Source: Anaeramoeba ignava (lineage: Eukaryota; Metamonada; Anaeramoebidae). Taken from it: a DNA stretch of 64,000 bases. The stretch is taken from NCBI GenBank assembly GCA_028826165.1, contig JAPDFW010000070.1:1433501-1497500 (forward strand), given 5' to 3'. Of the stretch, positions 38,106-49,557 are shown piece after piece (the first letter of the stretch is position 1; every line of letters begins with the position of its first letter). The position numbers were made by a program, and so were the translations under genes. Under the pieces are notes generated by a model. The model ran no database searches. It had not been told where the DNA came from and worked only from the letters and a program-made list of their open reading frames with translations.

Positions 38106-39180
38106 TTTCAATTTCTAAAATTAAGTGCAAAAAAGCAATAATAAAATGAAAAGAAAATTTTTTTCTTCATTTAAACTCCAAATCATTTTTTTTAACAAAA
38201 TTGACATTGAATTTTGACATTGAATTTTGACATTGATTTTAAATTTGTTTATGTTTATGTTTTTGTTTTTAAATTTGATTTTAATTCATTTTAAATTTGA
38301 ATTTAATTTTGTTTTTGTTTCTGTTTATGTTTTTGTTTCTGTTTTTGTTTATGTTTTTATTTATGTTTCTGTTTATGTTTTTATTTATGTTTCTGTTTAT
38401 GTTTTTATTTATGTTTCTGTTTTTAAATTTGATTTTAATTCATTTTAAATTTGAATTTAAATTTGTTTATGTTTTTATTTATGTTTCTGTTTTTGTTTAT
38501 GTTTATGTTTTTATTTATGTTTATATTTATGTTTATATTTATGTTTTTGTTTATGTTTATATTTATGTTTTTGTTTATGTTTTTGTTTATGTTTATGTTT
38601 TTATTTATGTTTATATTTATGTTTCTGTTTATGTTTTTGTTTTTATTTATGTTTCTGTTTTTAAATTTGATTTTAATTCATTTTAAATTTGAATTTAAAT
38701 TTGTTTATGTTTTTATTTATGTTTCTGTTTTTGAATTTAATTTTGTTTATGTTTTTATTTATGTTTCTGTTTTTAAATTTGATTTTAATTCATTTTAATT
38801 CATTTAATTTTGTTTTTGTTTATATTTATGTTTAAAAAATTTGAAAAATTTTTAAATTTTAATTTTTTTGTTTTTTCTTCTTTTTGTTTATGTTTCAAAT
38901 GAATCAACCAATAGTTCAAGATGTTTATGTTTTTTAATTTTGTTTATAAAAATGAGATGTTTATGTTTTTTGTTTTTTTTTGTTTATGTTTTTATTTATG
39001 TTTATGTTTTTAAAAATATTTTAAACATGTTTTTGTTTTTGTTTACTTTTTGTTTTGTTTTTGTTTCTGTTTCTAAATGTATTTGGGAAAGAAAAAAAAT
39101 GAAAAATTTTTAAATTTTAATTTTTTCATTTTTTTTTTTCTTCTTTTTTTCTCAAATGAATCAACCAATTTAAAAATAAA
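38106..39180. repeat. Divergent intergenic region with TTTATGTTTCTGTTTTTG repeat
   Basis: Lies between the 5' ends of the LRR-membrane gene (-) and the ankyrin-BTB gene (+). From about 38216 to 38840 it is an array of TTTGTTTATGTTTTTATTTA and TTTCTGTTTTTAAATTTGAT units, one strand almost free of G-to-C change and T/G-rich. Open frames rich in Phe/Met/Leu/Val here are repeat translations. A short segment, CAAATGAATCAACCAAT, occurs twice, at 38894-38911 and 39152-39170, the second next to the first supported ankyrin-BTB exon, so a non-coding first exon or start codon may lie here. Confidence 0.6.
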
Positions 39181-40936
39181 AAAAGAGATGAAAAATTTTC
39201 TGATTTATTTAAAAAAAAAGAATTAATTCGTTTAATTGATGTAAATTTTAAAAAATAAAAAATAAAAAATAATTTTCATTTTAAAAACTGATCTTTTAAA
39301 TTAAAGTCTGTAAATTTTCTTACTTTATTTTTTGGAACAATTTTTTTCATTCAATTCCATATTTATTTTTATTTAGGAAGTAAAAAATCAAATTTAAATC
39401 AAAATTTTTCTTTTTCTTCTTATTTTGTTTCTCATTTGAATTTTCTGTTTTAGAAAAATAATTTACTTCATTTAGCTTGTGAACAAGTTGTTGGACTTCC
39501 AATAACACAAAATCTAATACAACTTGGAATTCCAATTAATGCTCAAAATGTAAAAAAATTAAACCGAAAAAAAAAGCACTCATTAATTTTGAAATTTTTT
39601 CATTTATTCAAATTTTAATTTAGATTGTTTGCTATTTCAATTCTTTTTTTTTTCTTAATAAATTAATTTGGAAAACAAATTTGGATTTTTTTTATAATCA
39701 TTTCATTTAAAATAGTGGGTTAATTTTTTTGAAATTTTTTTGACATAAAAAAAAGAAAATTTTAATTTGAAAAAAAATCATTTGAATTTTTTTGTTATTA
39801 AAAAGGGATATACCCCTTTACATTTTGCATGTTGGAAAGAATCAGATGATGATGTGATTCAACTTCTTTTAGTTTCAGGAGCGGAAACAAATATTGCGAA
39901 TGTAAATATAAAATTCAAATATAATTTATAATTTATAATTTATAATTTATAATTTATAATTAGAAAGTAATTCGATATTTTTTTTGAATTTGAATTTTAT
40001 AGAGATTTTTAAAAAATTCCCAAATTTTTTAGCATGTATTTTTAGAAAAATTGAATTTAAAATTGAATTTAAAATTGAACTTAAAATTGAACTTAATATT
40101 GAATGATTTAGAATAAAAGACCAGAAGATCTTACAATAAACCAAAAAAAGAAAGAATTAATCGCAGGATTTAATGGAATAACAGGAGATATGCTTCATTT
40201 ATTTGAAGAAGATGACAATCAAGATATCACAATTAATTGTATTGATGGGAAAATACAAGCACATAGTTTAATTTTGCAAGTAAGATTTGGAGAAAATTAT
40301 CACAAAGCCTTGCAAATATTCAGATTGAAGAAAAAGGAATTAATTGAATCATTTCTGAGAGTGATTTATTCAGGATTTATTCACAACAAAGAGCAATTTG
40401 ATGCTATTCAAGCTCTTGGAAATGAAATTGGAATTGATATTTCAAGTAAAATTGGAAGAAATGGAGTTGTGAAAGATTTGAAAATATTGTACAATCAAGA
40501 AGAAACAAAGGATTTCACAATCATTGTTCAAACTAAAAAATTCCGAATTCACAAATTAATATTAATTGCAAGAAGTGAATTATATCGAGGAATGTTTTTA
40601 TTAAACAAAAATGATACTTCAAATGAAGTCAATGATTACTCTGAGAAATCAGCAATTGTTATTCAGGCTTTGATTCAATATTTGTACACTGATGAATTGC
40701 CAGATGATATCCCAAAAGAACTTGTTCCAGAACTCGAAGATATTGTTGATTACTATCAATTAAATCCAAATTCTTCTTTTAATTTTCAACTTGAGAAATA
40801 TAAAATGAAATATAATTTAAATGATTTGAATACAAACCAAGAAAATACACAATTCACTCAGCAACAAAATCAAAACCATGATCAATTTATTAGTGAATCA
40901 AAAAAAGATGATCGTTCATTATGTATGATTTTATGA
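39181..40936 (+). CDS. Ankyrin-BTB-BTB protein with C-terminal CaaX box
   Basis: Supported exons: one ending at 39240 (KFSDLFKKKELIRLID; its start is unresolved), 39454-39549, 39806-39901 and 40112-40936, with phase 0 at each supported junction. Exons two and three each encode 32 residues with an ankyrin repeat: NNLLHLACEQ...IQLGIPINAQN, then GYTPLHFACWKES...LLVSGAETNIAN. Exon four carries two BTB domains: QDITINCIDGKIQAHSLILQ...FLRVIYSGFI and KDFTIIVQTKKFRIHKLILI...LIQYLYTDELP. The last four residues are CMIL, a CaaX prenylation signal whose final Leu favours geranylgeranylation. I infer a membrane-anchored cullin-3-type adaptor or scaffold. The listed start is the first base of the line of sequence that is open in this frame; the true ATG was not found. 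Confidence 0.78.
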
Positions 40937-41032
40937 ATTTTTTTATTTTCTCACTTTTTTTTTTTTGTTTTTTTTTTTGAATCATTTTGATCAATAAAAG
41001 AAAAAGAAAGAAAACAAATTTCATTTAATTAA

Positions 41033-43231
41033 TTAATTAATTAATTCATTTTCTTGAATTGGATCATTTTCTAATAAAGTTTCTTCTCTTTTCCTTTCTT
41101 TTTTTCGAAACCGAATCAAAATCACAATTCCAACAATTAGAAAAATCACAAAAGGAATTCCTAATCCAAAAACAAGTTTCAAAGTTTTATTCTTGACATT
41201 TCCAGCATAAGCAACTTTAGCACGTTGAGTTGTGTTAATTTGGATGATTTCACTTGGAGCTGAATAAACTGTTACATAAATGAATTGTTTTAGGGTATCC
41301 AAAAGAGCTGTTGATAAATGATTAAAACAATATAAAGATAAATCAATTGATTCATTCAAAGTAAAAGTGGAAAGATCCATTTCATAAAGAATAGGAACAC
41401 TAGAAGCAGCAAGAAAAGCTAATTGGCGATAATAATCAATCCTTATAAAAACGCCTAATGTTGATCCAGTACCAAAATTAAGCGAATCAACTCTGGTAAA
41501 ACTTTGCAAATCAACTTTAATTATGAGCTGAGGTTTTGAATATGTTACAAAATATCCAAATTTATTTAAAGGATCAATTTCAGATACTGTTATATAGCCT
41601 TCATTTTCATTCAACTCAATTGTATCAACTCGAGCGAAAGTATCCAAATCAATTTTGAGTATTTTTCCTGGATTGGATTCACAAGTAAAATAAGCGTTTT
41701 GGTTTGATTCATCAATTAATGCGGTGAATAAATATCCTTCGTTTTCATTCAACTGAATTGAATCAACTCGAGTAAAAGTATCCAAATCAATTTTGACAAT
41801 AACTCCAGGATTAGTATACAATCCAAAATATGCGAATCCATTATTTTGATCTATAATATTTGAAAAAGAGTAATTTTCATCCTTGTTGAATTGGAATGAA
41901 TCAACATGAGTAAATGTATCCAAATCAATTTTGGCAATAATTCCAGGATTTGTAATCATTGAGAAGTATAAAAATCCTCTTTTTTCATCAATCAATGATC
42001 CAATAATTTTATCCTCTCGATTTTCAAAATGAATTGAATCAATATATGACATTGTAGAGATATTGACTCTTGATATTGTTGCATAAACATCATTGGAGCC
42101 AAAATATCCCAAACCTCTTTGCGAATCAAACACAGAAGTTATTACAAAATTATCTCCAATTGCCAACATAAGGGAGTCAACTTGAGAAAAATCTGTAAGA
42201 TTAATCTTGGAAATTTCTGCAGGCGATGTTTCCAATCCCAAATAAAGAAAACCATTAAAATCATCCCAAATTGTTGATAAAATGATGGTTCTAGTCAAAT
42301 TAGAATATTGACAAACTTCAAATTTCTCAAGATCCAATTTGGAGATGATTCTATTTCCAAATTCAGAAATAAAATACGCATAAGAAGCATTACGATTGAT
42401 GTAACTAAATTCAATATAAGCATAAGTAGAAATCAATGATGTTGAATTAATCAATGAAAAGTCTGTGAGATTGATTTTGGCGACAGAAGCTGGAACATTA
42501 GGATAAACAAGATAGCCAATTTGGTTTTTTTCATCAATCATCAAATTGGAAAGAGAATTAGTTGTATTAAATGTAACTGAATCAACCAGTGTCAAATTTG
42601 GAAGTGAAAACCTGAGGATAAAACAAGGAATAGTTGCAGAACCCAAATAAAGAAAATTCTTTGAGTAATCAATCACTGAAGTTTTGATTGTCATTCCTTG
42701 TTGTTCAATATCAATGTAGTCATAATAACCCCAATTATCAAGATCAACTCTTAAAATTTTGGATTGAAGTGCGTTTTGAAAAGTATAGTAAATTTTGTGT
42801 GAATTAAGATCCATTACTCCTTGTATTGAAGTGTATTGTGTTCCAGGAAATGTGATGTTTCCAATACAAGAAAATGTTTCAAGATCAATTTTGAAAATTA
42901 CAAAAGTTGTTAAAGTTGAAATGTAAAGAAAATTTTCTTTTGTATCAATTAACATTGTTTTTGGATTTGTTGTATTTTCATCTCCAATAATAATTGACCC
43001 AATTCTTTCAAAATTTTTCAAATCAATTTTTACTAATAAAATTGGTTGTGTTTCTGTTGCGAAATATCCTAAATTTTTTGTTTCATCAAAACATGATTTT
43101 GTAATTTGATTTTCTTGAATTGGAAGTGAAAGAAGTTTTAAAAATTCAAGTTGACTTTTTGTTGAAGGAAAAATTAATAATAATAATAATAATAAAGTTA
43201 AAAGAAAAGAAAAAAATTGAATAAATTTCAT
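41033..43231 (-). CDS. Secreted/type I membrane protein with repeated beta-propeller blades
   Basis: A single exon of 732 residues. A signal peptide (MKFIQFFSFLLTLLLLLLLI, cleavage near STKS-Q) is followed by about 13-14 copies of a 44-48-residue repeat. The consensus is GYF...TNPGIIVKIDLDTFTRVDS, with internal variants such as YISTLTTFVIFKIDLETF and YFTCESNPGKILKIDLDTFA. Repeat spacing and the KIDL-TF signature suggest beta-propeller blades, likely two propellers. Many Asn-X-Ser/Thr sites are present. A membrane helix (GLGIPFVIFLIVGIVILIRF) near residue 690 is followed by a basic stop-transfer RKKERKR and a short acidic cytoplasmic tail. I infer a cell-surface adhesion or sensing protein. 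The ligand is unknown. The 3' end is 97 bp from the ankyrin-BTB stop, tail to tail. Confidence 0.85.
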   Translation of the reverse strand: MKFIQFFSFLLTLLLLLLLIFPSTKSQLEFLKLLSLPIQENQITKSCFDETKNLGYFATETQPILLVKIDLKNFERIGSIIIGDENTTNPKTMLIDTKENFLYISTLTTFVIFKIDLETFSCIGNITFPGTQYTSIQGVMDLNSHKIYYTFQNALQSKILRVDLDNWGYYDYIDIEQQGMTIKTSVIDYSKNFLYLGSATIPCFILRFSLPNLTLVDSVTFNTTNSLSNLMIDEKNQIGYLVYPNVPASVAKINLTDFSLINSTSLISTYAYIEFSYINRNASYAYFISEFGNRIISKLDLEKFEVCQYSNLTRTIILSTIWDDFNGFLYLGLETSPAEISKINLTDFSQVDSLMLAIGDNFVITSVFDSQRGLGYFGSNDVYATISRVNISTMSYIDSIHFENREDKIIGSLIDEKRGFLYFSMITNPGIIAKIDLDTFTHVDSFQFNKDENYSFSNIIDQNNGFAYFGLYTNPGVIVKIDLDTFTRVDSIQLNENEGYLFTALIDESNQNAYFTCESNPGKILKIDLDTFARVDTIELNENEGYITVSEIDPLNKFGYFVTYSKPQLIIKVDLQSFTRVDSLNFGTGSTLGVFIRIDYYRQLAFLAASSVPILYEMDLSTFTLNESIDLSLYCFNHLSTALLDTLKQFIYVTVYSAPSEIIQINTTQRAKVAYAGNVKNKTLKLVFGLGIPFVIFLIVGIVILIRFRKKERKREETLLENDPIQENELIN

Positions 43232-43375
43232 TTTAAAAATGAAAAAAAAAATGAAAAAAATAAATTTAAAAGCAAAAAAATTTTTTTTTTTTAACTTTGT
43301 TTAATCAAAAAATCAATTTAAAAAAAAAATCCAAATTAAAAATTAAAAATTAAAAATTAAAAATAAATATACATT

Positions 43376-46300
43376 TCAAATTGAACTGTATTCTGATTCA
43401 AAAACAAGCATAGGACTTAAATTAGATCCAATAAATTTAATTGTAAAAGCATTTGGAGATAATTCTTGAAAGAGATCAGGAATATATCTTGATAAAAATC
43501 TAAAAATATCTTTTTGATTTTGACCAAAATCTTTTGGAGAAGATCTAAAAACTTTTGGAAGTAAAATCTAGAAGAAAATTTATTTATAATTAAAATTCAT
43601 TTTATAAAATTAATTTATAAAATTAAAATTGAATTTAAATTGAATTTAAAATTAAAATTCATTTATAATTAAAATTCATTTATAAAATTAAAATTAATTT
43701 TAAAATTAAAATTAAATTATAATTAAAATTAAAATTAAATTAAATCAAAATTAATATTCATTTTTAAAATTAAAATTAAATTAAAATTCATTTATAATTA
43801 AAATTAAAATTAAAAATTCATTTATAAAATTAAAATTAAAATTAAAATTAATTTATAAAATTAAAATTCATTTATAAAATTAAAATTAAAATTAAAATTA
43901 AAATTAAAATTAAAATTAAAATTAAATTAAAATTGAAATTATAATTAAAATTATAATTAAAATTAAAATTAAAATTAAAATTAAAATTGAAATTAAAATT
44001 CATTTATAAATTAAAATTAAAATTAAAATTAATTTATAATTAAATTAAAATTAAAATCGGATAAAAAATTAAAATTCATTTATAAAATTAAAATTAAAAT
44101 TAAAATTAAAATTAATTTATAAAATTAAAATTAAAATCGGATAAAAAATTTAAAAAGAAAACATACTTTTTTGCTTTTTATAGAGACTCTAACATTTTTC
44201 AGAAGAAAAGATTTTGTAGTATTTTCCAATTCATCATTAAGCCTATCCAAATAATAAACACGCAAAGGAGCACTTTGTATAGTAAGATTAGTTAAAGCGA
44301 AATGAATTCTTGGATCCAAAGGAACGACCTGAAGATTAGCGCGCTTGTCCTTTGGTTTAAAATAAGAACCTGATCTCCAGTTACGCTTTGGCCTATTGCC
44401 TCTAAGAATGCCATGTTTGATGTCTGACAAGGAAAACAAGTAACCGCCAATATTATATTTGCTTTCATTCATAAAACGAGTTTTTGTAGCTTTGTCAGTT
44501 GGAACACCAGAAACAATTGCAGAATGAACAAAAAGAACGTTATAAATATTGATGAATAACGCCAAACGTTCGGGATAATCGATGTTGTCAAGACTAATCA
44601 CTTGCAATTCTGAAGTCGCAATTACAAATCTTCTAAAAATTATTGTTTGTGATATTTGATCAAAATCAATTTGCTCAGTGCTAATTGAAAAATGTGCTGC
44701 ACACATGTCAATCATAAGCTCTGCTAGTTCTTCTCCAATTACATGCGGTTCTCGTGATATCCCTTTGAATACATACCCCTCGTTCAGTGTGCTGTGCTCC
44801 CGTCGCTTGGATACCATGATTGCTTTGATTTCTTTTTGTTGTGTTTTTTGATTTGTTGTGTTCTCTTTTTCTTCTTCATTGTTTTTGTGTTTTTGATATA
44901 ATGCCATGTGTGTTGATCGGATAAATGGTGTGTAATAATTGTTTTTGAGATCTTCTAAGATTGTATTTTCGATCTATTTCAATTTAATATTTCAATTTAA
45001 TATTTATTTTAATATTTATTTTAATATTTTAATATTTTAATTTAATATTTATTTTAATATTTATTTTAATATTTATTTTAATATTTTAATATTTATTTTA
45101 ATATTTTATTTTAATATTTTATTTTAATATTTATTTTTTTATTTTAATATTTTAATATTTAATTTAATATTTATTTTAATATTTAATTAAATATTTAATT
45201 TAATATTTATTTTAATATTTAATATTTCATTTTAATATTTTAATATTTATATTTAATTTAATATTTATTTTAATATTTCAATTTAATATTTAATTTAATA
45301 TTTTATTTTTATATTTAATTTAATATTTAATTTAATATTTATTTTAATATTTAATTTAATATTTAATTTATTATTTATTTTAATATTTAATTTAATATTT
45401 AATTTAATATTTATTTTAATATTTATTTTAATATTTATTTTAATATTTTAATATTTATTATTTTATTTTAATATTTTAATATTTATTATTTTATTTTAAT
45501 ATTTATTTTAATTTTTTTAATATTTTAATATTTAATATTTATTTTAATATTTTAATATTTTAATATTTTAATATAATTCTTCAATTTTGTCTTTACTTGA
45601 TCAAACATCGTGATTTCAATATCATTTTTTAAAATTCTTTCTTGGATTTGATTTCGGACTTCTATATTTAAATTAATTTCAAAAAGTGATTCTGGTCGAA
45701 TAAATTTTTTAAAAATTATTGTTGAATGAATTAACATTTTCTAAATCATTTAAAAAATAAATAAAAAAACCAAAATTTATATTAAAAAAAAAAGATTTAA
45801 AAAAGAAAATAATTATTTTGAGTTACTGAAGAATCAGAAATTGATTTAAATTTTTGGATTGCAATTAAACATAACACAAGTTCTTGAGAAAATTGTTCAC
45901 AAAGAAAATCTTTAAAATAAGCAAGTTTAATTGGATCAGAAAGAATATTTTCAAAAGAAATTGTTTCTTGAATTTTATTGATATTTGGATCTTCTGAATC
46001 TGGTATTGTATTTTTAGATTTTTCATTACGATTTGAAATAAAACTTGTTGTTCTTTATAATTTTTTTAAATTTTTAATTTTTAATTTTTTAATTTTTTAA
46101 TTTTTAATTTTTTAATTATTTTTTACCTTGGTTTTTGATTCAATAAATGATTTGTTTTATTAGTAATATGTTTTTTAATTGCACCAGATTCTGGAGATGA
46201 AACTCTTTTTTGATTTCGAATAATTTTCAAAGGATTTTTTTTAGATTTTCTTTCATCACTTTCAGATTCAATCTATTTATTAAAATATTTTGTTAAATTA

Positions 46301-46825
46301 TTTTGTTGAATTATTTTGTTAAAATATTTTTTGAATTATTTTGAATTATTTTAAATTATTTTGTTAAATTATTTTGTTAAATTATTTTGTTAAATTATTT
46401 GTTAAAATATTTTGTTAAATTATTTTGTTAAAATATGTTGTTAAATTATTTTGTTAAAATATGTTGTTAAATTATTTTGTTAAATTATTTTATTAAATTA
46501 TTTGAAATTAATTTGTTAAATTATTTTATTAAATTATTTGAAATTAATTTGTTAAATTATTTTAAATTTTTTTGAAATATTTTGTTAAATTATTTTGTTA
46601 AATTAATTTGTTAAATTATTTTAAAATTTGTTAAATTATTATTGAAATTAATACATCAACTTCATCAGATAAATCTGAATCAGTTAAATAAGTATTCTCT
46701 GTAATTTCAGTTGGATCTTCAGTTATTCCATCAGTCAACATTTCAGAACGAGATATAGAATTCTTAAGAGTTTGATATTTCATCTTGAGCTTATGATTCT
46801 CTTGCAACTTAATCTTATATTGCAT
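43376..46825 (-). CDS. RGS domain - DUF547 protein
   Basis: Six exons: 46655-46825 (open upstream to about 46933), 46127-46272, 45827-46052, 45597-45740, 44167-44973, 43376-43567. All internal phases agree; from the ATG at 46825 this gives 561 residues. The N-terminus is coiled coil (MQYKIKLQENHKLKMKYQ) and an acidic/basic linker. The RGS domain spans three exons: SFENILSDPIKLAYFKDFLC, EQFSQELVLCLIAIQKFKSI, FKKFIRPESLFEINLNIEVR, MFDQIENTILEDLKNNYYTP followed by FIRS. It would stimulate GTP hydrolysis on a G-alpha subunit. After a linker, a DUF547 domain follows: ERLALFINIYNVLFVHSAIV, YNIGGYLFSLSDIKHGILRG, PLDPRIHFALTNLTIQSAPL, then VFRSSPKDFG in the last exon. DUF547 has a papain/transglutaminase-like look in some analyses but no assigned activity. 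The gene may really begin with the PAS-coiled-coil exons further upstream. Confidence 0.87.
43568..44166 (-). repeat. Intron of AAAATTCATTTATAA / AAAATT repeats in DUF547 gene
   Basis: The last intron of the RGS-DUF547 gene; minus strand GTATGTTTTC...TTCTTCTAG. On the + strand it reads as AAAATTCATTTATAAAATT and AAAATT units, the same repeat vocabulary as 2904-3433. Confidence 0.75.
44974..45596 (-). repeat. Intron of TTTAATATTTATTTTAATA repeats splitting the RGS domain
   Basis: Minus strand donor GTAAAGAC after FDQ and acceptor TGAAATAG before IENTILEDL. The interior is a degenerate array of TTTAATATT/TATTTTAATATT units. Excision restores the conserved RGS core (MFDQIENTILEDLKNNYY). Confidence 0.82.
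46273..46654 (-). repeat. Intron of AAATTATTTTGTT repeats
   Basis: Between the coiled-coil exon (ending SDEVD) and the linker exon (starting IESESDERK). On the + strand it reads AAATTATTTTGTT with AAAATATTTTGTT and GAAATTAATTTG variants. A related scrap, TTGTTAAATTATTTTATTATTT, also sits at the end of the upstream PAS-coiled-coil frame. Confidence 0.75.
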
Positions 46826-46999
46826 TTGCAAAAGATCAAGTTTCTCTTGAAGTTTCAGATGATTTTTATTTTCTGCACGTTTTTGATGTTGAATTATTTT
46901 GTTAAATTGATTTTTGACTCGATTTCTTAAATTATTTTGTTACGTAGTGAATTTTAAAAAATAGGTTTTTTTGAGAATTAAATTATTTTTTTGAATTTG

Positions 47000-49557
47000 T
47001 TAAATTATTTTATTATTTTGATTTGGATCATTGATGTCAATTTGAGGAAGTTGATTGTCAAAATCAATTGAATTTTGATCTTGATTTTGAAGACTATTTG
47101 ATTTGCGTTGGAGATCTCTCAAAATGATTTGATAGTTTGTAAACTCTTGTTGAAGCTCATTATTTTCCACAATTCTATCGCGTAATTTGTCCGAAATTGC
47201 ATTGAATTTTGATTGAAGTGCGCCACTAAGATCCCGCATTTGAAGTTGTTTAATTTCGAATTTAATGCGTTTGATTTCCAATTTCAAATCTTCAAGAGTC
47301 TTTAAATCGTCTTGATTTAATTGCGGAATTTTGCTGTATTTGATTTTGTTTCTTCGGAAAAAATCATACAAAACTTCCAACTTCTGTGATAATCGTTCGG
47401 CTTCTTTTTCTTGTGAAATAAATCGATCATTAACGATCTTTAACTTGAGAATCAAATTGAGATTATTCTGGAGAGTACCGCTTGGATCTCTTGTCTCAAG
47501 TTTTTTCAATTCAAATTTCAATTGTTTAATTTGTTTCCGTTTAATTTCAATTTCTTCCATTCTGGGTTCTGTACTGTTCGGCAGTTTTGTTGGTTTTGTC
47601 TCGATTTTTACTACCTCGTTATGTCCTGATTTCGTTAATTCTAATTTCGTGTGTAGGTTTTTTCCAATGTTGAATGGTGTTACTAAGGTTCGTACCCATG
47701 TTTTTGTGTTTTGAATATTTTGACATTGTAATTCCAATTCGAAAGATCCATTTTGATTACTTTTATTTTAAATTATTATTAATTTATTATTAATTTTATT
47801 ATTAATTTTATTATTAATTTTATTATTAAATTTTATTATTAATTTATTATTAATTTATTATTAAATTTATTATTAATTTTATTATTAATTTTATTATTAA
47901 TTTTATTATTAATTTTATTATTAATTTATTATTAATTTTATTATTAATTTATTATTAAATTTTATTTTAAAATTTATTATAAATTTATTATTAAATTTAT
48001 TATTAAATTTTATTATTATTTATTTTAAATTTACTATTAATTTATTATTAATTTTATTATTAAATAAGTTTTTAAATTTATTTTAATTTTATTATTAATT
48101 TTATTATTAATTTATTATTAAATTTATTATTAAATTTTATTATTAAATTTTATTATTAAATTTTATTATTAAATTTTATTATTAAATTTTATTATTAATT
48201 TATTATTAATTTTACTATTAATTTTATTATTAAATTTTATTTTTAATTTATTTTTAAAATTTATTATTAAATTTATTATTAATTTTATTTTTAAAATTTT
48301 TATTTTTAAATTTTTTATTATTAATTTTATTATTAATTTTATTATTAAATTTATTAATAATTTTATTTTAAATTTATTATAAATTTATTATTAGAATTTA
48401 TTATTAATTTTTATTATTAATTTTATTTTAAATTTATTATTAATTTATTATTAATTTTATTATTAAATTTATTATTAATTTTATTATTAATTTTTATTTA
48501 TTAATTTTATTATTAAATTTATTATTAAATTTATTATTATTAATTTTATTATTAATTTTATTATTAATTTTATTATTAAATTTTATTATAAATTTTATTA
48601 TTAAATTTTATTTATAAATTTTATTATTAATTTTATTATTAATTTATTACCTTAATTTTATTATTAATTTTATTATTAATTTTATTATTAATTTTTATTA
48701 TTAATTTTATTTTTAAATTTTATTTTTAAATTTTATTATTAATTTTATTATTAATTTTATTATTAAATTTTATTATTAAATTTATTATTAATTTTTATTA
48801 TTAAATTTTATTATTAAATTTTATTTTAAATTTATTATTAATTTTATTATTAAATTTATTATTAAATTTATATTAAATTTTAATTTTATTTTATTAAATT
48901 ATTATTTTTTTTTTATTTTAAATTTTATTATTAATTTATTATTAATTTTTATTTTAAATTTATTATTAATTTATTATTAATTTTATTATTAATTTATTTT
49001 TAATTTTATTATTAATTTTATTATTAATTTTATTATTAATTTTATTATTAATTTTATTATTAAATTTTATTATTAATTTTATTATTAATTTTATTATTAA
49101 TTTTATTATTAATTTATTATTAATTTTATTTTAAATTTTATTATTAAATTTTATTATTAAATTTTATTTTTATTTTTAATTTTAAATTTTATTATTTTAA
49201 ATTTTTTTATTATTAAATTTTATTTTAAATTTTATTTTTAATTTTATTATTAATTTTATTTTAAATTTTATTAAAAATATTATACTTTAAAGCTTTTTGA
49301 ATTGCCATTTTGGCAACATATTCACTTTGCATTTTCATATGTGGTTGAATTTTAGGAAAAAAAGAAAAAATTGAAGACTTAATCATTTGGTCTTTTGAAG
49401 AAGCTTCAAAAAGATTAAGAAATTTATCATTTACATCAATAATTAAGCCATGAGAATCAATTATTGATGTTGGCTTTTCTGAATCTAACGCTTTTTTCAA
49501 AAAAGATTTCACTTTGCTTTTTTTAATTGGTTTTAAATTGTTTTCTATATTTCCCAT
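47000..49557 (-). CDS. PAS domain - coiled-coil protein, predicted N-myristoylated
   Basis: Two exons (49286-49557, 47000-47759, phase 2) give a self-consistent 343-residue frame. The N-terminus MGNIENN fits the N-myristoylation pattern (Gly2, small residue at 6). A PAS domain spans the junction: TSIIDSHGLIIDVNDKFLNL, MAIQKALNNQNGSFELELQC, KTWVRTLVTPFNIGK. The remainder is coiled coil containing an internal duplication: KQLKFELKKLETRDPSGTLQ and KRIKFEIKQLQMRDLSGALQ, each followed by a helix. The frame ends NNKII in an AT-rich scrap related to the neighbouring intron repeat. No splice donor is visible there. Because the next gene down on the same strand starts inside a coiled coil with no clear ATG at its open 5' end, the two may be one PAS-coiled-coil-RGS-DUF547 gene. 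Confidence 0.78.
47760..49285 (-). repeat. 1.5-kb intron of ATT/TAAT trinucleotide-like repeats in the PAS domain
   Basis: Almost the whole intron is TTATTATTAATTT and its variants (TTTATTATTAA, AATTTTATTTTAAA). Minus strand donor GTATAATATT, acceptor AAATAAAAG. It splits the PAS domain between KAL and NNQNGSFELE. No coding potential. Confidence 0.8.

Noticed and set aside
39347-39535. Minus-strand 62-codon frame
   Set aside because: Antisense to an ankyrin exon that is supported by homology and splice phase.
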